Source of the DNA: an uncultured Bacteroidales bacterium
Lineage (GTDB): Bacteria > Bacteroidota > Bacteroidia > Bacteroidales > Bacteroidaceae
Length of the DNA stretch: 39,117 nucleotides
Assembly (NCBI GenBank): GCA_902798615.1
Contig: CADBXL010000033.1
Location: forward strand, 1-39,117
Direction of reading: 5' to 3'
The notes below the pieces were generated by a model. It did no database searches. It had not been told where the DNA came from and saw only the letters and a list, made by a program, of their open reading frames with translations. Positions 1 to 8,497 of the stretch are shown here, in pieces. How positions within the stretch are numbered: position 1 is the stretch's first letter; each line of letters starts with the position of its first letter. Both the position numbers and the translations under genes were made by a program.

Positions 1-32
1 AAAAATGTAGAAACATATTGATAGAAAACCAA

Positions 33-40
33 TATATTTG
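33..40 (+). promoter_or_regulatory. Possible -7 box of the VapE-family gene
   Basis: TATATTTG fits the Bacteroidetes TAnnTTTG -7 consensus and lies 48 nt before the start codon at 88. The matching -33 region would fall near the window edge and no clear TTTG is visible there, so support is limited to one box. Confidence 0.3.
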
Positions 41-87
41 GTAGTAGAGTTTATATTATTCAATTTTTAATCTAATCAAATCGTATC

Positions 88-1272
88 ATGGCAAAAATGA
101 AACTTGCTGATCAGGTAGCTCTCGTGGAGAGATTCCTGAATGAGAACTTCGCCTTCAGATACAATGAAGTGCGTGACACATTTGAGTTTAAGGTTCTCAA
201 TCCCGAAATGGGTGGGAGCCTTACTAACACCGACTTTGTGCCTCTTCAAGACGAGGCACTCAACTCCATCATCCTTGAGGCGATGAAGGCTGGCATTGAG
301 GGAAAGGTTACTGACCTCGTAAAGCGTATCATCTACTCAGAGGCTACAGAATCTTTCAACCCTCTTCTGTCCTATCTCAAAGGCCTTCCGAAATGGGACG
401 GCAAGGATCGTGTGAGTGAAGTCATCAGTAGCATACCTTCTGTTGACGATGAAAAGGGGCATTTCGTCCGCATCTGGTTCAGGTCTGTTGTGGCTCATTG
501 GCTATGTATGGAAAGCATCTATGGCAATCAGCTCGTGGTGATGTTCATAGGTGATCAGGGCTGTGGAAAGGGCTCTTTCATCAAGAAACTCCTTCCTGAA
601 CAACTCCAGATGTACTATCTCGATCACATCAATCTTGTCAACAAGCACGACACAGACATGGCACTCGCCAACTGCGGACTTGTGAATCTTGATGAGTTTG
701 ACCGCTACACGAAGAGCCAGCAGGCTACCCTGAAGTACATCATCACAAAGGCAGATGTAAATGCCCGAAAGATCTTTGGAGGCAACATCACCTATCGTCA
801 TCGTATGGCTTCATTCGTAGCTACCACCAATGAGACTCGTCCTTTGAAGGATAAGACAGGAACCCGCCGTTTCATCGTTATCAATGTCCCTTCAGGTTCT
901 CAGATGCCTAACCTTGAGATTGACTACGACCAGTTCTATGCCCAGCTTGTATATGAGGTATGCGAGCAGAAGGAAGTGTACTGGCTCAATCAGGAGGAGA
1001 ACCGTCGTTTGCAGATACTCAACAAGGACTATTGTGAAGTAGATGACTTTAGTACAATGATCAGCACATGTTTCCGTAAGCCGGAAGAAGGAGAAGAAGG
1101 TTGTGAGATGTTAAGTGTGGATATTCTCAGAGTAGTTCAGATGAGATATCCGGGTGTGAAGATTGACCATAGGACTCGTTCCATCCTTGGTGCTAATCTC
1201 TCGTCAATGGGTATCAAGAGTCATCGCACGAACAAAGGGTATTGCTATACCGTGGTGCAGATAGCTGCATAG
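88..1272 (+). CDS. VapE/VirE-family P-loop ATPase
   Basis: The 394-residue protein carries the core of the VirE/VapE family (virulence-associated protein E), ATPases with similarity to superfamily 3 helicases that occur mostly on phage-like and integrative elements of Bacteroidales. Visible motifs are a Walker A GDQGCGKGS at 155-163, a Walker B-like LVNLDEFD at 198-205, a sensor-like ATTNE at 245-249 and GTRRF at 258-262. Before the P-loop lies an alpha-helical region containing LSYLKGLPKWDGKDR, typical of the family. No primase domain is fused and no primase gene lies in the window. A DNA-binding or DNA-unwinding role is inferred from the family. The gene stands alone, is followed by a hairpin terminator, and converges with hsdR, so it may be the edge of a mobile element extending left of the window. 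Confidence 0.85.
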   Translation: MAKMKLADQVALVERFLNENFAFRYNEVRDTFEFKVLNPEMGGSLTNTDFVPLQDEALNSIILEAMKAGIEGKVTDLVKRIIYSEATESFNPLLSYLKGLPKWDGKDRVSEVISSIPSVDDEKGHFVRIWFRSVVAHWLCMESIYGNQLVVMFIGDQGCGKGSFIKKLLPEQLQMYYLDHINLVNKHDTDMALANCGLVNLDEFDRYTKSQQATLKYIITKADVNARKIFGGNITYRHRMASFVATTNETRPLKDKTGTRRFIVINVPSGSQMPNLEIDYDQFYAQLVYEVCEQKEVYWLNQEENRRLQILNKDYCEVDDFSTMISTCFRKPEEGEEGCEMLSVDILRVVQMRYPGVKIDHRTRSILGANLSSMGIKSHRTNKGYCYTVVQIAA

Positions 1273-1290
1273 GTTGTCAGAGTTAATGAA

Positions 1291-1326
1291 AAGGGCAGTC
1301 AAGCGTAATGCTTGGCTGCCTTTCTT
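1291..1326 (+). terminator. Intrinsic terminator after the VapE-family gene
   Basis: A 14-bp stem with two G:T pairs (1291-1304 with 1310-1323) and a 5-nt loop is followed by a T-rich stretch. It lies 18 nt after the stop codon. Confidence 0.8.
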
Positions 1327-1370
1327 GCCGTAATAATGTTACGTCAGTTCGATGAAAAATAAGGGAAGCG

Positions 1371-1440
1371 GATTTATCTGATTTATCTGAAAATTAGCGG
1401 AATACATGTCGTGCCAGCTATCAGATAAATCAGATAAATC
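1371..1440. repeat. Perfect 20-bp inverted repeat, each arm a tandem 9-mer
   Basis: Arms at 1371-1390 and 1421-1440 are perfect reverse complements separated by 30 bp. Each arm is itself about two copies of a 9-mer (gatttatct). It lies between the convergent VapE-family and hsdR genes, where it could act as a bidirectional terminator or a protein-binding or element-end signal. There is no T tract. Confidence 0.7.
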
Positions 1441-1457
1441 TGTTTCTTCCATCCTCA

Positions 1458-3932
1458 CTAAGCCAGATTTCCTGACATCGTTGTAGGCAAGGCATACAAC
1501 TGCTGCTGCAATTCGATATAGTGCTCACGCATCTGGGTGGGAGTCCAGCCAAGCGAAACCTTTGCATCCTTCGTTGACTTGTATTTGATTGACACAAACT
1601 GCGATAGCTTGTCAGCACCAAGTTCCTTGAAGCCGTTGTTTACGTAATACTGGAGAATGAGGTTGTCAAACTCCTGCTGCGATACGGTGAACTGCTTCAA
1701 CCATTGCTTCTGCACTATCCTTACGCGCTCTGCACGCTCAATAGGCGTACTCTCGTAGGCTATATACTCAAGCACGTCGAGCAAGTCGCATTTCTCCAGT
1801 TTCAGCATCTTCTTTATCATTTCTAACTTCGCCTCGCCAAATCCCGATTGGTCAAGCACGCCAAGAAGCTGTTCCCTTGTCTCAGGATGCTCCCATTGCC
1901 TGCGCAAGTCCTCTGCGCTGCTGAAGAAATTCGGTATCTTGCCAAAGAGAATCTGCACAAACTCCCTCAGGGTAACGAACTTACCGTCATACGATACCGT
2001 CTCTGTCCAGTCGGTATGCAGCTCGATATTTCTGTGTTCAGACAGTCTTACAACTATCTTCTTGCTGTTACCACCATCACAGGTGCAAGGCAGATGTCCG
2101 CATTTTGGACAAGGTTTTGCTATTGACTCCTGCACCATAGCTGGATTATCTGGATTATCCGGCACGCGCTGATATTTGTTACAAGTGCAAGGATAGTTGC
2201 CGCACTTAGGGCAGAACGGATCACCATCCCAGTCCTCATCCTTGAATCGCTCGTTAGCACCCACGAAGTCATATATCGTGAAATAATACTTCTCGTCAAA
2301 CAGGCGAGTGCCGCGACCTATGATCTGCTTAAACTCCACCATATTGTTTATAGGGCGCATCAGCACTATGTTCCTCACGTTGCGTGCATCCACACCTGTA
2401 CTCAGCTTCTGCGATGTAGTCAATATCGTTGGGCGTAGCTTCTCATTGTCCTGAAAAGTCCTCAGAATCTTCTCGCCCTCCTCGCCGTCGTCAGCGGTAA
2501 CACGCTGGCAATAGTTGCTGTCAGGGCATTTCTTGTGCTTGTTTATCATGTCGCGCACAATCATGGCGTGTTCCTGAGTGGCACAGAACACAATGGTCTT
2601 CTCGTCAGGATTTATCTTTGCCAGAAACTCCTTAACCCTGTGCTCGTCCCTCTCCTTTATCTTGATGTAGCCATTGGCAAAATCCTTCTCGGTATATACC
2701 TTCTCCTTGTCAATCTCACCGCTCTTCACCACATCGCCCACGGCATATTTATAGTCGTCGATGTTGCTCGTGGCTATATCCACGCGGAAAGGCACGAGGA
2801 AGCCGTCCTCTATGCCCTGTTTCAGCGAGTAGCTATACACAGGCTCGCCAAAGTAGTTGTAGGTGTTCGCGTTCTCCTTACGGCGAGGCGTTGCCGTCAT
2901 GCCAAGCTGACAGGCATAGTCGAAATACTCCATCAGCTTTCGCCATTCGCTCTCGTCGTTAGCACCTCCACGATGGCACTCGTCAATGATGATGAAGTCG
3001 AAGAAATCCTTCGGGTACTGCGTGTAGTAAGGCATATTGCCTTCTGCCGATTTCCTTCCTCCCTTTTCCTTCTCCTCTGCCTTCTGTTCGTTGGGCGAGG
3101 TCATCATTGTCTGGAAGATGGTGAAATACAGATTCCTTGCCGTAGGCACCTTGTAGCCGTTCTTTTTCAGTTCCTTCGGGGTAATGCGGCACATGGCATC
3201 CTCGTCAAACTGGTCAAAGTCGTTAACAGCCTGATTGGCAAGGATATTCCTGTCGGCTATGAACAGTATTCTCGGCTCTTTGTCCGTGCCTTTTATGTTC
3301 CATTTCGTCTTTGTCAGCTTCCAGCATATCTGAAACGCCGTGTATGTCTTTCCCGTGCCAGTCGCCATTGTCAGCAGTATGCGGTTATGCCCGTCAGCCA
3401 CGGCATTAAGCACATTGTTTATGGCTATCTCCTGATAGTATCTCGGCATTCTGCCAGCCCCACGGTTCAGAGGCTCAAGGTTGAACTTGTCGCGCCATGA
3501 GTTCTCCTCGGGGTATGTCATCTGCCATAGCTCCTGTGGCGTAGGGAACTTGTCAACCTCATGCTCTGTGCTTGGGATTATGTAGTTGCCCTGCCTGTCC
3601 TTTACGCCCATGTCGATAAACCAGATGTCATCGCCATTGGTGCTGTATGTGAAGCGAATCTGAAGCATACGGGCATATTCCTTTGCCTGAGCCACACCTT
3701 CCGACACATCCTTCTCATCGCTCTTTGCCTCAATCACAGCCAGTTTCTTGCCGTGATATTCCAGAATATAGTCGGCTTTCTTCGGATGCTTCGTAGCTCC
3801 TTTCTGTATTCTGCCCGGCGCAATCTCGTATGCACGCTGTTCGTAGAGTATCTGCGAGCCGGGCACGCTGTCCCAACCCTCATTCAGCAAACGAGGGTTT
3901 ATCTTCTTTATTCTGGTTGTGGTTTCATCCAT
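1458..3932 (-). CDS. hsdR: Type I restriction enzyme, R (helicase-nuclease) subunit
   Basis: HsdR is the ATP-dependent translocase and nuclease of a type I restriction complex (R2M2S). The 824-residue protein has the PD-(D/E)xK nuclease region at about 50-72 (D54, then E69 and K70 within VIEAK), Walker A ATGTGKT at about 190-196, a DECH motif II at 317-320, TATPRR at 346-351 and a late helicase motif IIGRGTR at about 537-543. Its overall form resembles the EcoEI-type R family. An unusual insertion at about 574-618 has two CPKCG..PCTC elements, likely two zinc knuckles or one split ribbon, joined by a linker containing PDNPDNP encoded by a short DNA repeat. It is the last gene of the operon, 104 bp after the four-helix gene, and that gap is filled by a 9-bp repeat tract. 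The frame is intact. Confidence 0.93.
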   Translation of the reverse strand: MDETTTRIKKINPRLLNEGWDSVPGSQILYEQRAYEIAPGRIQKGATKHPKKADYILEYHGKKLAVIEAKSDEKDVSEGVAQAKEYARMLQIRFTYSTNGDDIWFIDMGVKDRQGNYIIPSTEHEVDKFPTPQELWQMTYPEENSWRDKFNLEPLNRGAGRMPRYYQEIAINNVLNAVADGHNRILLTMATGTGKTYTAFQICWKLTKTKWNIKGTDKEPRILFIADRNILANQAVNDFDQFDEDAMCRITPKELKKNGYKVPTARNLYFTIFQTMMTSPNEQKAEEKEKGGRKSAEGNMPYYTQYPKDFFDFIIIDECHRGGANDESEWRKLMEYFDYACQLGMTATPRRKENANTYNYFGEPVYSYSLKQGIEDGFLVPFRVDIATSNIDDYKYAVGDVVKSGEIDKEKVYTEKDFANGYIKIKERDEHRVKEFLAKINPDEKTIVFCATQEHAMIVRDMINKHKKCPDSNYCQRVTADDGEEGEKILRTFQDNEKLRPTILTTSQKLSTGVDARNVRNIVLMRPINNMVEFKQIIGRGTRLFDEKYYFTIYDFVGANERFKDEDWDGDPFCPKCGNYPCTCNKYQRVPDNPDNPAMVQESIAKPCPKCGHLPCTCDGGNSKKIVVRLSEHRNIELHTDWTETVSYDGKFVTLREFVQILFGKIPNFFSSAEDLRRQWEHPETREQLLGVLDQSGFGEAKLEMIKKMLKLEKCDLLDVLEYIAYESTPIERAERVRIVQKQWLKQFTVSQQEFDNLILQYYVNNGFKELGADKLSQFVSIKYKSTKDAKVSLGWTPTQMREHYIELQQQLYALPTTMSGNLA

Positions 3933-3964
3933 AGTCGTATTATTTTTATTAGTGGTTATTGCCA

Positions 3965-4066
3965 GTCCCTCCGGTCCCTCCGGTCATTCCGGTCTATCCG
4001 GTTAATCCGGTAAATCCGGCCTCCGGCCAATCCGGTCTATCCGGAGTCTCCGGCCAATCCTGCCTT
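3965..4066. repeat. 9-bp tandem repeat tract between the four-helix gene and hsdR
   Basis: About eleven imperfect 9-bp units of the form gtNNNtccg (for example gtctatccg, gttaatccg, gtaaatccg) run through this interval. The tract includes the last codons and TAG stop of the four-helix gene. One unit is shortened (gcctccg). A related pair of units occurs inside hsdR near 2140-2162. Such tracts can change length by slippage. Because 9 bp is a multiple of three, most changes would alter the protein tail or intergenic spacing rather than the frame. Confidence 0.75.
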
Positions 4067-4771
4067 TACCGCCTCCAGCTCCCTCTGCAAACTGGCTACC
4101 TGTGCCCTTAGTCGGGCGTTCTCTGCCTCAAGCTGGGCTATTCTCTGCTTCTGCGTGCCTCGCATATCAAGGCGTGCGGCCGTCATGCGCTCGCGGATGC
4201 CACCCTCCTCAACAAACTCATGGTCTCGCTTCTCTATGAAGGTTGTCATCATCCTGTCCACCATGTGGCACAGGCAGATTGCCGTATTGGCCATTTCCTC
4301 GTCCGTCCAGCGGTAATAGTAGTTGCGATAGTCCTTGTCGTCGCTATGCTCCTTGCAGAAAGCGTGCAACTTGTTGAAACGAATGAGATTGCCTGGGTTT
4401 TCTTTTGTCTTTCTCGCTTCTGCCCATTCGCTCAGTCCGTGGTGCTTCAGATAGTCCTGATAGTCTTCAAGCAACTCCTGATTGCTTCCCTTTGCTATGC
4501 CAAGAAGTTTTATCTCCACCTCAAACGATGTCTGACCGTCGGTAAGTCCCTCTGCTATGTTCTGTTTTATCGAGCGGGCTGCCTGCACCATCTGATCCAC
4601 CGTCCTATCGCCATATTTAGGCAGAAAGCGTTCACAGAACACTTTCGTCAACTGTACCAGTACATCGCTCTTACGATAAAAGAACAGTTCCGTATATACT
4701 GTTTTCTTTCGTAGTATGCTCGGTGTGCCATCATTATAGCGCTCAAGCTGTATGTTTCGTGGATCTGGCAT
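4037..4771 (-). CDS. Four-helix-bundle accessory protein of the type I R-M locus
   Basis: The 244-residue protein matches the pattern of the four-helix-bundle (S23/Avd-like) fold with the 'four helix bundle suffix' extension. Residues about 25-110 contain the family core, including RTVDQMVQAARSIKQNIAEG. Residues about 205-238 form a strong heptad coiled coil (QKQRIAQLEAENARLRAQVA and onward). Such proteins recur beside restriction-modification loci in Bacteroidetes, but no biochemical role is established to my knowledge; a scaffold or nucleic-acid-binding partner of HsdR/HsdS is an inference. It starts 34 bp after hsdS and precedes hsdR in the same direction. Its C-terminus is encoded by the 9-bp repeat tract, so tail length may vary between strains. 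Confidence 0.8.
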   Translation of the reverse strand: MPDPRNIQLERYNDGTPSILRKKTVYTELFFYRKSDVLVQLTKVFCERFLPKYGDRTVDQMVQAARSIKQNIAEGLTDGQTSFEVEIKLLGIAKGSNQELLEDYQDYLKHHGLSEWAEARKTKENPGNLIRFNKLHAFCKEHSDDKDYRNYYYRWTDEEMANTAICLCHMVDRMMTTFIEKRDHEFVEEGGIRERMTAARLDMRGTQKQRIAQLEAENARLRAQVASLQRELEAVKAGLAGDSG

Positions 4772-4805
4772 AATTATTGGTTTTAGTATTGCTGTTGTTG
4801 GTTAC

Positions 4806-5942
4806 TCACTCAAACACTTGCCTTAGTATAGCCTGTTTCAATGCGTCACACTCATCGCAGATGCGTGAGTAGTTCTGCTGAAGAGTATTTACCTTCTCGT
4901 TGAGAGAATCGAGGAAAGAAACGATTGATTGCTGCTCGGAGAGAGGAGGGAGAGAAATTGGTGCATTTTCTAAAGCTGGTTTTAAAAAAGAACAGATTTT
5001 TCCTTCATGAACATAATCAACTAGATACCAATGATAACGAGACGACCTTAAATAATATGAAATATACATTGGATTTTGTTGATGTCTTAAGATGAAACAA
5101 GCATCATGCACAGCTGCAGGCTCTTCTCCCATATATGCTACTCCAACGCCAATATCCCATTTATTTTCACCAGCTTGTACAACAACTACATCATTTTTAT
5201 TTGCAAATCTCATTTTTTTTGCAAGCTCTGGATTGATACATCCTTTTGTCTTTGTTGTAGATAACCCATAGTGCGTGTATAAATCGCCATAATGAATACA
5301 AGGTACTCCATTTTCAACAATGTCTGCACGAACAAATCTTTTACCGCGTATTATTTCACAGATTTCTCCCATCGTTTTCTCTTCCCATCCTTCTTTTGGC
5401 TCAAGAGCGTCTTTTAAGGCTGATTGGAAAAGGGCTTTTGCTTCTTCAAGATTCTTGGCTGCATTTTCCTTTAGCTTGTCAATCTTTGCAAAAGAAGAAT
5501 CAAGATATTCTACGATTTCTTTTTGCTCAGAGAGGGGAGGAATAGGGATACTTATATTCTTTATATTCGGTATTGTCAATTGTGGAATAGAAGTTCCACT
5601 ATTTCCTATTGTTAGAATTTTTAGTGCATAAAACAGATAGTCAATACTTAATATTTCTTTATTAGGAACGGCTGTTATCAATCGTATTGCGGGGAAAAAT
5701 GGCTCGTATCGTCTGAATGTTGCGCCAATAGTACCTCTTGCAGATATTGTCACTGCCTGTTCTTTAATTTTTGCGCTGTTCGTATATCCATATAAACCTT
5801 CATTTTCTACACCATTTGAATATATAGGCACAGAAAATTCTTTCGTTTTAGTCTTTGATATATAAGGCTTCGGAACATCTCCTCCTGCAAAAAGTTGTAT
5901 ACATGCTTCTTTCAGCGTTTTATACTCCCAATCCTTCTTCAT
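4806..5942 (-). CDS. hsdS: Type I restriction enzyme, S (specificity) subunit
   Basis: HsdS recognises the bipartite DNA target for the methylase and nuclease subunits. The 378-residue product has the usual two target-recognition domains, each followed by a conserved helical spacer starting with a PLSEQ motif (IPPLSEQKEIVEYLDS after the first, LPPLSEQQSIVSFLDS after the second). I chose the ATG at 5942 because it overlaps the fic stop in an ATGA and has a GAGGAGGA sequence just upstream; an upstream in-frame ATG at 5972 would add ten residues within fic. DNA of the recognition domains is more AT-rich than its neighbours, as expected for exchangeable specificity domains. No second hsdS copy or recombinase is nearby, so there is no visible shuffling system. 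Confidence 0.93.
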   Translation of the reverse strand: MKKDWEYKTLKEACIQLFAGGDVPKPYISKTKTKEFSVPIYSNGVENEGLYGYTNSAKIKEQAVTISARGTIGATFRRYEPFFPAIRLITAVPNKEILSIDYLFYALKILTIGNSGTSIPQLTIPNIKNISIPIPPLSEQKEIVEYLDSSFAKIDKLKENAAKNLEEAKALFQSALKDALEPKEGWEEKTMGEICEIIRGKRFVRADIVENGVPCIHYGDLYTHYGLSTTKTKGCINPELAKKMRFANKNDVVVVQAGENKWDIGVGVAYMGEEPAAVHDACFILRHQQNPMYISYYLRSSRYHWYLVDYVHEGKICSFLKPALENAPISLPPLSEQQSIVSFLDSLNEKVNTLQQNYSRICDECDALKQAILRQVFE

Positions 5943-6940
5943 CCTTGTTCCTCCTCTTTGATAATCTCCCATCGGCCAGTTTTGTCAGAGCCTATGCGAC
6001 GAATGAAGTTATTATTCTGCAATGTTTTGACGGAACGGGCAATTGTGGGACGGGAAAGTTTACAATGTGCTGCTAATTTCTCGTATGAATAGTCTGGGTG
6101 CAAACCGATGGCTTTCAATATGGTTTGCTCGGTTTTTGACAATGGCTTACTGTCTGCTTTTACAGTATCATTTACAGTATCATTTACAGTATCATCGCTT
6201 TCCCGCATCAATCTGAGCAGGTCGAGTTGGGTGGCTATCACACGGTCGGCAATAAAGCTGGTGAACACCTCTGGACGAGTGTGGGCTGTCTCTAACGAAT
6301 AGATGTATTCGTGGCGCAGGATGGCAGGAATGATGGCGATAGTATAGCCGTTGCGCAACAGAGCGAGATTCATCAGCAGACGTGCCACACGCCCATTGCC
6401 ATCAATAAATGGATGGATAAACACGAAACGTTTATGCAATTCGGCAGCAAGCTCTACAGGGTGGAGCTTCTTCTCGTTATCGTTATACCATTTCACGAGT
6501 TTCTGCATTTCTGCAGGTATCTTGGAAGCGGTTGCCACACTATAGTGACTGCCACTTATATATACTTTCACGTTGCGGTATTGACCTGCCTTTTCCGCAT
6601 CAATCTGTTGATAGAACAGGTAGTGCAAGCGGAGAATATCTTCTTCTTCCAGTTCTGCCTTTTCTGTAATCTGATAGATATAGTCGTAGGCTTTGGCATG
6701 ACCTACGGCCTCGTAGTGGTCGCGTAATGGCTTGCCCTCAATAGTCAAACCGTCTTCAACAACTACCTTGGTTTCTGATTCTGTCAGGCTGTTACCCTCA
6801 ATGGCATTGCTCGTATAGGTAAGACCTACACGATAGTATTCACGCAATGACTTCAGCGTTTCGGGAGGCAAAGGTCTGTATGCAGATAACAGACGGTTAT
6901 TCTCGTCGGTTTTCTGGAATTTCTCTGTTATCTCTTTCAT
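5939..6940 (-). CDS. fic: Fic-domain protein (probable AMP-transferase) with C-terminal winged helix
   Basis: Fic proteins usually transfer AMP from ATP to a protein hydroxyl. The 333-residue protein has the complete active-site loop HPFIDGNGR at 176-184 and, near the N-terminus, SNAIEGN at 44-50, which fits the inhibitory S/TxxxE(G/N) helix of class II Fic proteins, so it is probably self-inhibited. Residues about 268-330 form a winged-helix domain (KTEQTILKAIG, then LSRPTIARSVKTL), suggesting DNA binding. The linker DDTVNDTVNDTVK is encoded by a 12-bp tandem repeat (6160-6195). Its start overlaps the hsdM stop and its stop overlaps the hsdS start (ATGA at both joints), so it is translationally coupled into the R-M operon. 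The target is unknown; control of HsdM or HsdS is a hypothesis. Confidence 0.92.
   Translation of the reverse strand: MKEITEKFQKTDENNRLLSAYRPLPPETLKSLREYYRVGLTYTSNAIEGNSLTESETKVVVEDGLTIEGKPLRDHYEAVGHAKAYDYIYQITEKAELEEEDILRLHYLFYQQIDAEKAGQYRNVKVYISGSHYSVATASKIPAEMQKLVKWYNDNEKKLHPVELAAELHKRFVFIHPFIDGNGRVARLLMNLALLRNGYTIAIIPAILRHEYIYSLETAHTRPEVFTSFIADRVIATQLDLLRLMRESDDTVNDTVNDTVKADSKPLSKTEQTILKAIGLHPDYSYEKLAAHCKLSRPTIARSVKTLQNNNFIRRIGSDKTGRWEIIKEEEQG
6160..6195. repeat. 12-bp tandem repeat in the fic linker
   Basis: Three copies of ttacagtatcat encode the DTVN-type repeat between the Fic core and the winged helix. Changes in copy number would keep the frame. Confidence 0.8.
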
Positions 6941-8379
6941 CTCACCATCTCCATTATTTCGTTAATAAGAGCCAGATTCTCTTGCCCAAGAGCCAAGATA
7001 GTTTCGGCTATCTCCTGTGGGGTGCGCTCGTCAACCTCTTCAACCTTGTTCGGATTTTTTACTGACAGGTCGTAGTCATCGCCAAGCGTACTGACATCCA
7101 GCAGCCATGAATGTTCAGACTCAGCCTTTGTCTTCTGCAAGGTAAGGAACTCCTCCAAGTCCTTCTCTGTCATAGGGTTGGTCTTGGTGAAGTGCTTGTC
7201 TATCTGATAGTACCACACCTTCTCGGTTGGCATTCCCTTTGTGAAGAACAGTACCACGGTCTTTACTCCTGCTCCTGTGAATACGCCTGATGGCAAATCG
7301 AGTACGGTGTGCAGATTACAGGTCTCCAACAGCATCTTCCTTATTGCAGCCGCATCGCCATTGCTAAGAAAGGTGTTCTTTATCACGATACCAGCCCTGC
7401 CGTTAGCCTTCAGCATCTTTACGAAATGCTGCATGAACATATAGGCGGTCTCAGAACTCCTTATCTCGAAGTTCTGCAACACCTCTCCGCGCTCGTTGCC
7501 ACCAAACGGCGGATTGGCAAGTATCACGTTCTTGCGGTCTTTCTCCTGTATCTGAGTGAGGTTGATAGCCAGAGTGTTAGCCTTGATGATGTTAGGGGCA
7601 GACACACCGTGGAATATCATGTTCATGGTGGCTATGATATAAGGCAGAGGTTTCTTCTCTATGCCGTAGAATGTGCTGTGCTGGAGAATATCATTGTCGG
7701 TTGTTGAGCCAATCTTTTCCTCCATATAGTTGAATGCCTCACAGAGGAAGCCGGCACTACCACAGGCAGGGTCATAGACGGTTTCGCCAATCTTAGGATC
7801 TACCACCTTCACTATGCTGCGGATCAAAGGGCGTGGGGTGTAGTATTCACCGCCGTTGCGCCCGGCATTGCCCATTCGCTGGATGTTGTTCTCGTAGAGC
7901 ACGGTCATTTCGTGCTTGTCGTCAGCCGACTCAAAATGCAGTTCGTCAATCATATTGATGACCTCTCGCAGATTGAAGCCCGACTTTATCTTGTTGTGCA
8001 ACTCGTCGAAAATCTCGCCAATCTTGAATTCAAGCGAATTGGTGCTTGCAGCCGTTGCCTTCAGGCTTTTGAGGAACGGGAACAGTTTGTTGTCAACAAA
8101 CTCCACGAGGTCGTTGCCCGTCATAGCGTTGATAACGTCTATCTTGCCGTCGGCAGTCTTAGGGGCAGCCCATTGTGACCAGCGGTTGAAGCCTGTGATG
8201 ATGCGCTTGTACTGCTTGCCTTCAAGTTCAGCCTCGTCCTCGCGCTCGCTCTCAAGGTCGTCAAGATACTTGAGGAACAAGAGCCACGACTTCTGTTCAA
8301 GGTAGTCAAGTTCGCTGCTACAGCCAGACTCCTTCCACAGAATCTGGTCAATAGCCTTGAATGTGTTCTCGTATTGCAT
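6937..8379 (-). CDS. hsdM: Type I restriction enzyme, M (N6-adenine methylase) subunit
   Basis: HsdM transfers a methyl group from S-adenosylmethionine to adenine N6 within the type I target. The 480-residue protein has the N-terminal helical HsdM domain (about 1-150), then GEYYTPRPLI at 177-186, the AdoMet-binding motif I DPACGSAGF at 203-211 and the catalytic motif IV NPPFGG at 289-294, the expected order and length. It is the first gene of the operon and is preceded by a TATTTTTG box. Its first 44 codons and upstream region (8250-8437) are duplicated with one mismatch at 11185-11372, which points to a past recombination event at this gene start. Confidence 0.94.
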   Translation of the reverse strand: MQYENTFKAIDQILWKESGCSSELDYLEQKSWLLFLKYLDDLESEREDEAELEGKQYKRIITGFNRWSQWAAPKTADGKIDVINAMTGNDLVEFVDNKLFPFLKSLKATAASTNSLEFKIGEIFDELHNKIKSGFNLREVINMIDELHFESADDKHEMTVLYENNIQRMGNAGRNGGEYYTPRPLIRSIVKVVDPKIGETVYDPACGSAGFLCEAFNYMEEKIGSTTDNDILQHSTFYGIEKKPLPYIIATMNMIFHGVSAPNIIKANTLAINLTQIQEKDRKNVILANPPFGGNERGEVLQNFEIRSSETAYMFMQHFVKMLKANGRAGIVIKNTFLSNGDAAAIRKMLLETCNLHTVLDLPSGVFTGAGVKTVVLFFTKGMPTEKVWYYQIDKHFTKTNPMTEKDLEEFLTLQKTKAESEHSWLLDVSTLGDDYDLSVKNPNKVEEVDERTPQEIAETILALGQENLALINEIMEMVR

Positions 8380-8437
8380 GCTTTATTATTTGGGATTATC
8401 GAAATGTTCTAAATGCAAAAATATAAAAAAATACGAG
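8250..8437. repeat. 188-bp direct repeat, copy 1 (hsdM start and promoter)
   Basis: The segment matches 11185-11372 at 187 of 188 positions; the one difference is C8338 versus T11273. It holds the first 44 codons of hsdM and 58 bp upstream. Both copies have the same orientation, 2.9 kb apart, so homologous recombination could delete the MerR/GyrI-like/DUF3795 operon between them. Confidence 0.9.
8416..8423 (-). promoter_or_regulatory. Candidate -7 box of the hsdM-fic-hsdS operon
   Basis: On the minus strand this reads TATTTTTG, matching TAnnTTTG, about 37 nt before the hsdM start codon. A TTTTTG occurs further upstream but not at ideal spacing, so the -33 element is uncertain. Confidence 0.45.
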
Positions 8438-8462
8438 GGGGCATTGAGGAAATCAAAAAGAT

Positions 8463-8493
8463 TTTGCATTTATAAAAAAAATATGTAGCTTTG
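8463..8493 (+). promoter_or_regulatory. Orphan Bacteroidetes-type promoter pointing away from hsdM
   Basis: TTTG at 8463-8466 and TAGCTTTG at 8486-8493 are separated by 19 nt, an excellent match to the -33/-7 consensus. No plus-strand gene follows within 2 kb. Transcription would begin in the 33-bp-period repeat region and run antisense to the DUF3795/MerR operon. It may drive a small RNA or be the remnant of a lost gene or insertion sequence. Confidence 0.6.
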
Positions 8494-8497
8494 CATC

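Noticed and set aside
2535-3500. A long plus-strand open frame of 321 codons
   Set aside because: It is exactly antisense to the helicase part of hsdR, has no domain or plausible start context, and its composition follows from hsdR codon use.
4037-4771. Avd protein of a diversity-generating retroelement
   Set aside because: The fold is similar, but there is no reverse transcriptase, template repeat or variable repeat; the partner genes are hsd genes and the coiled-coil suffix differs.
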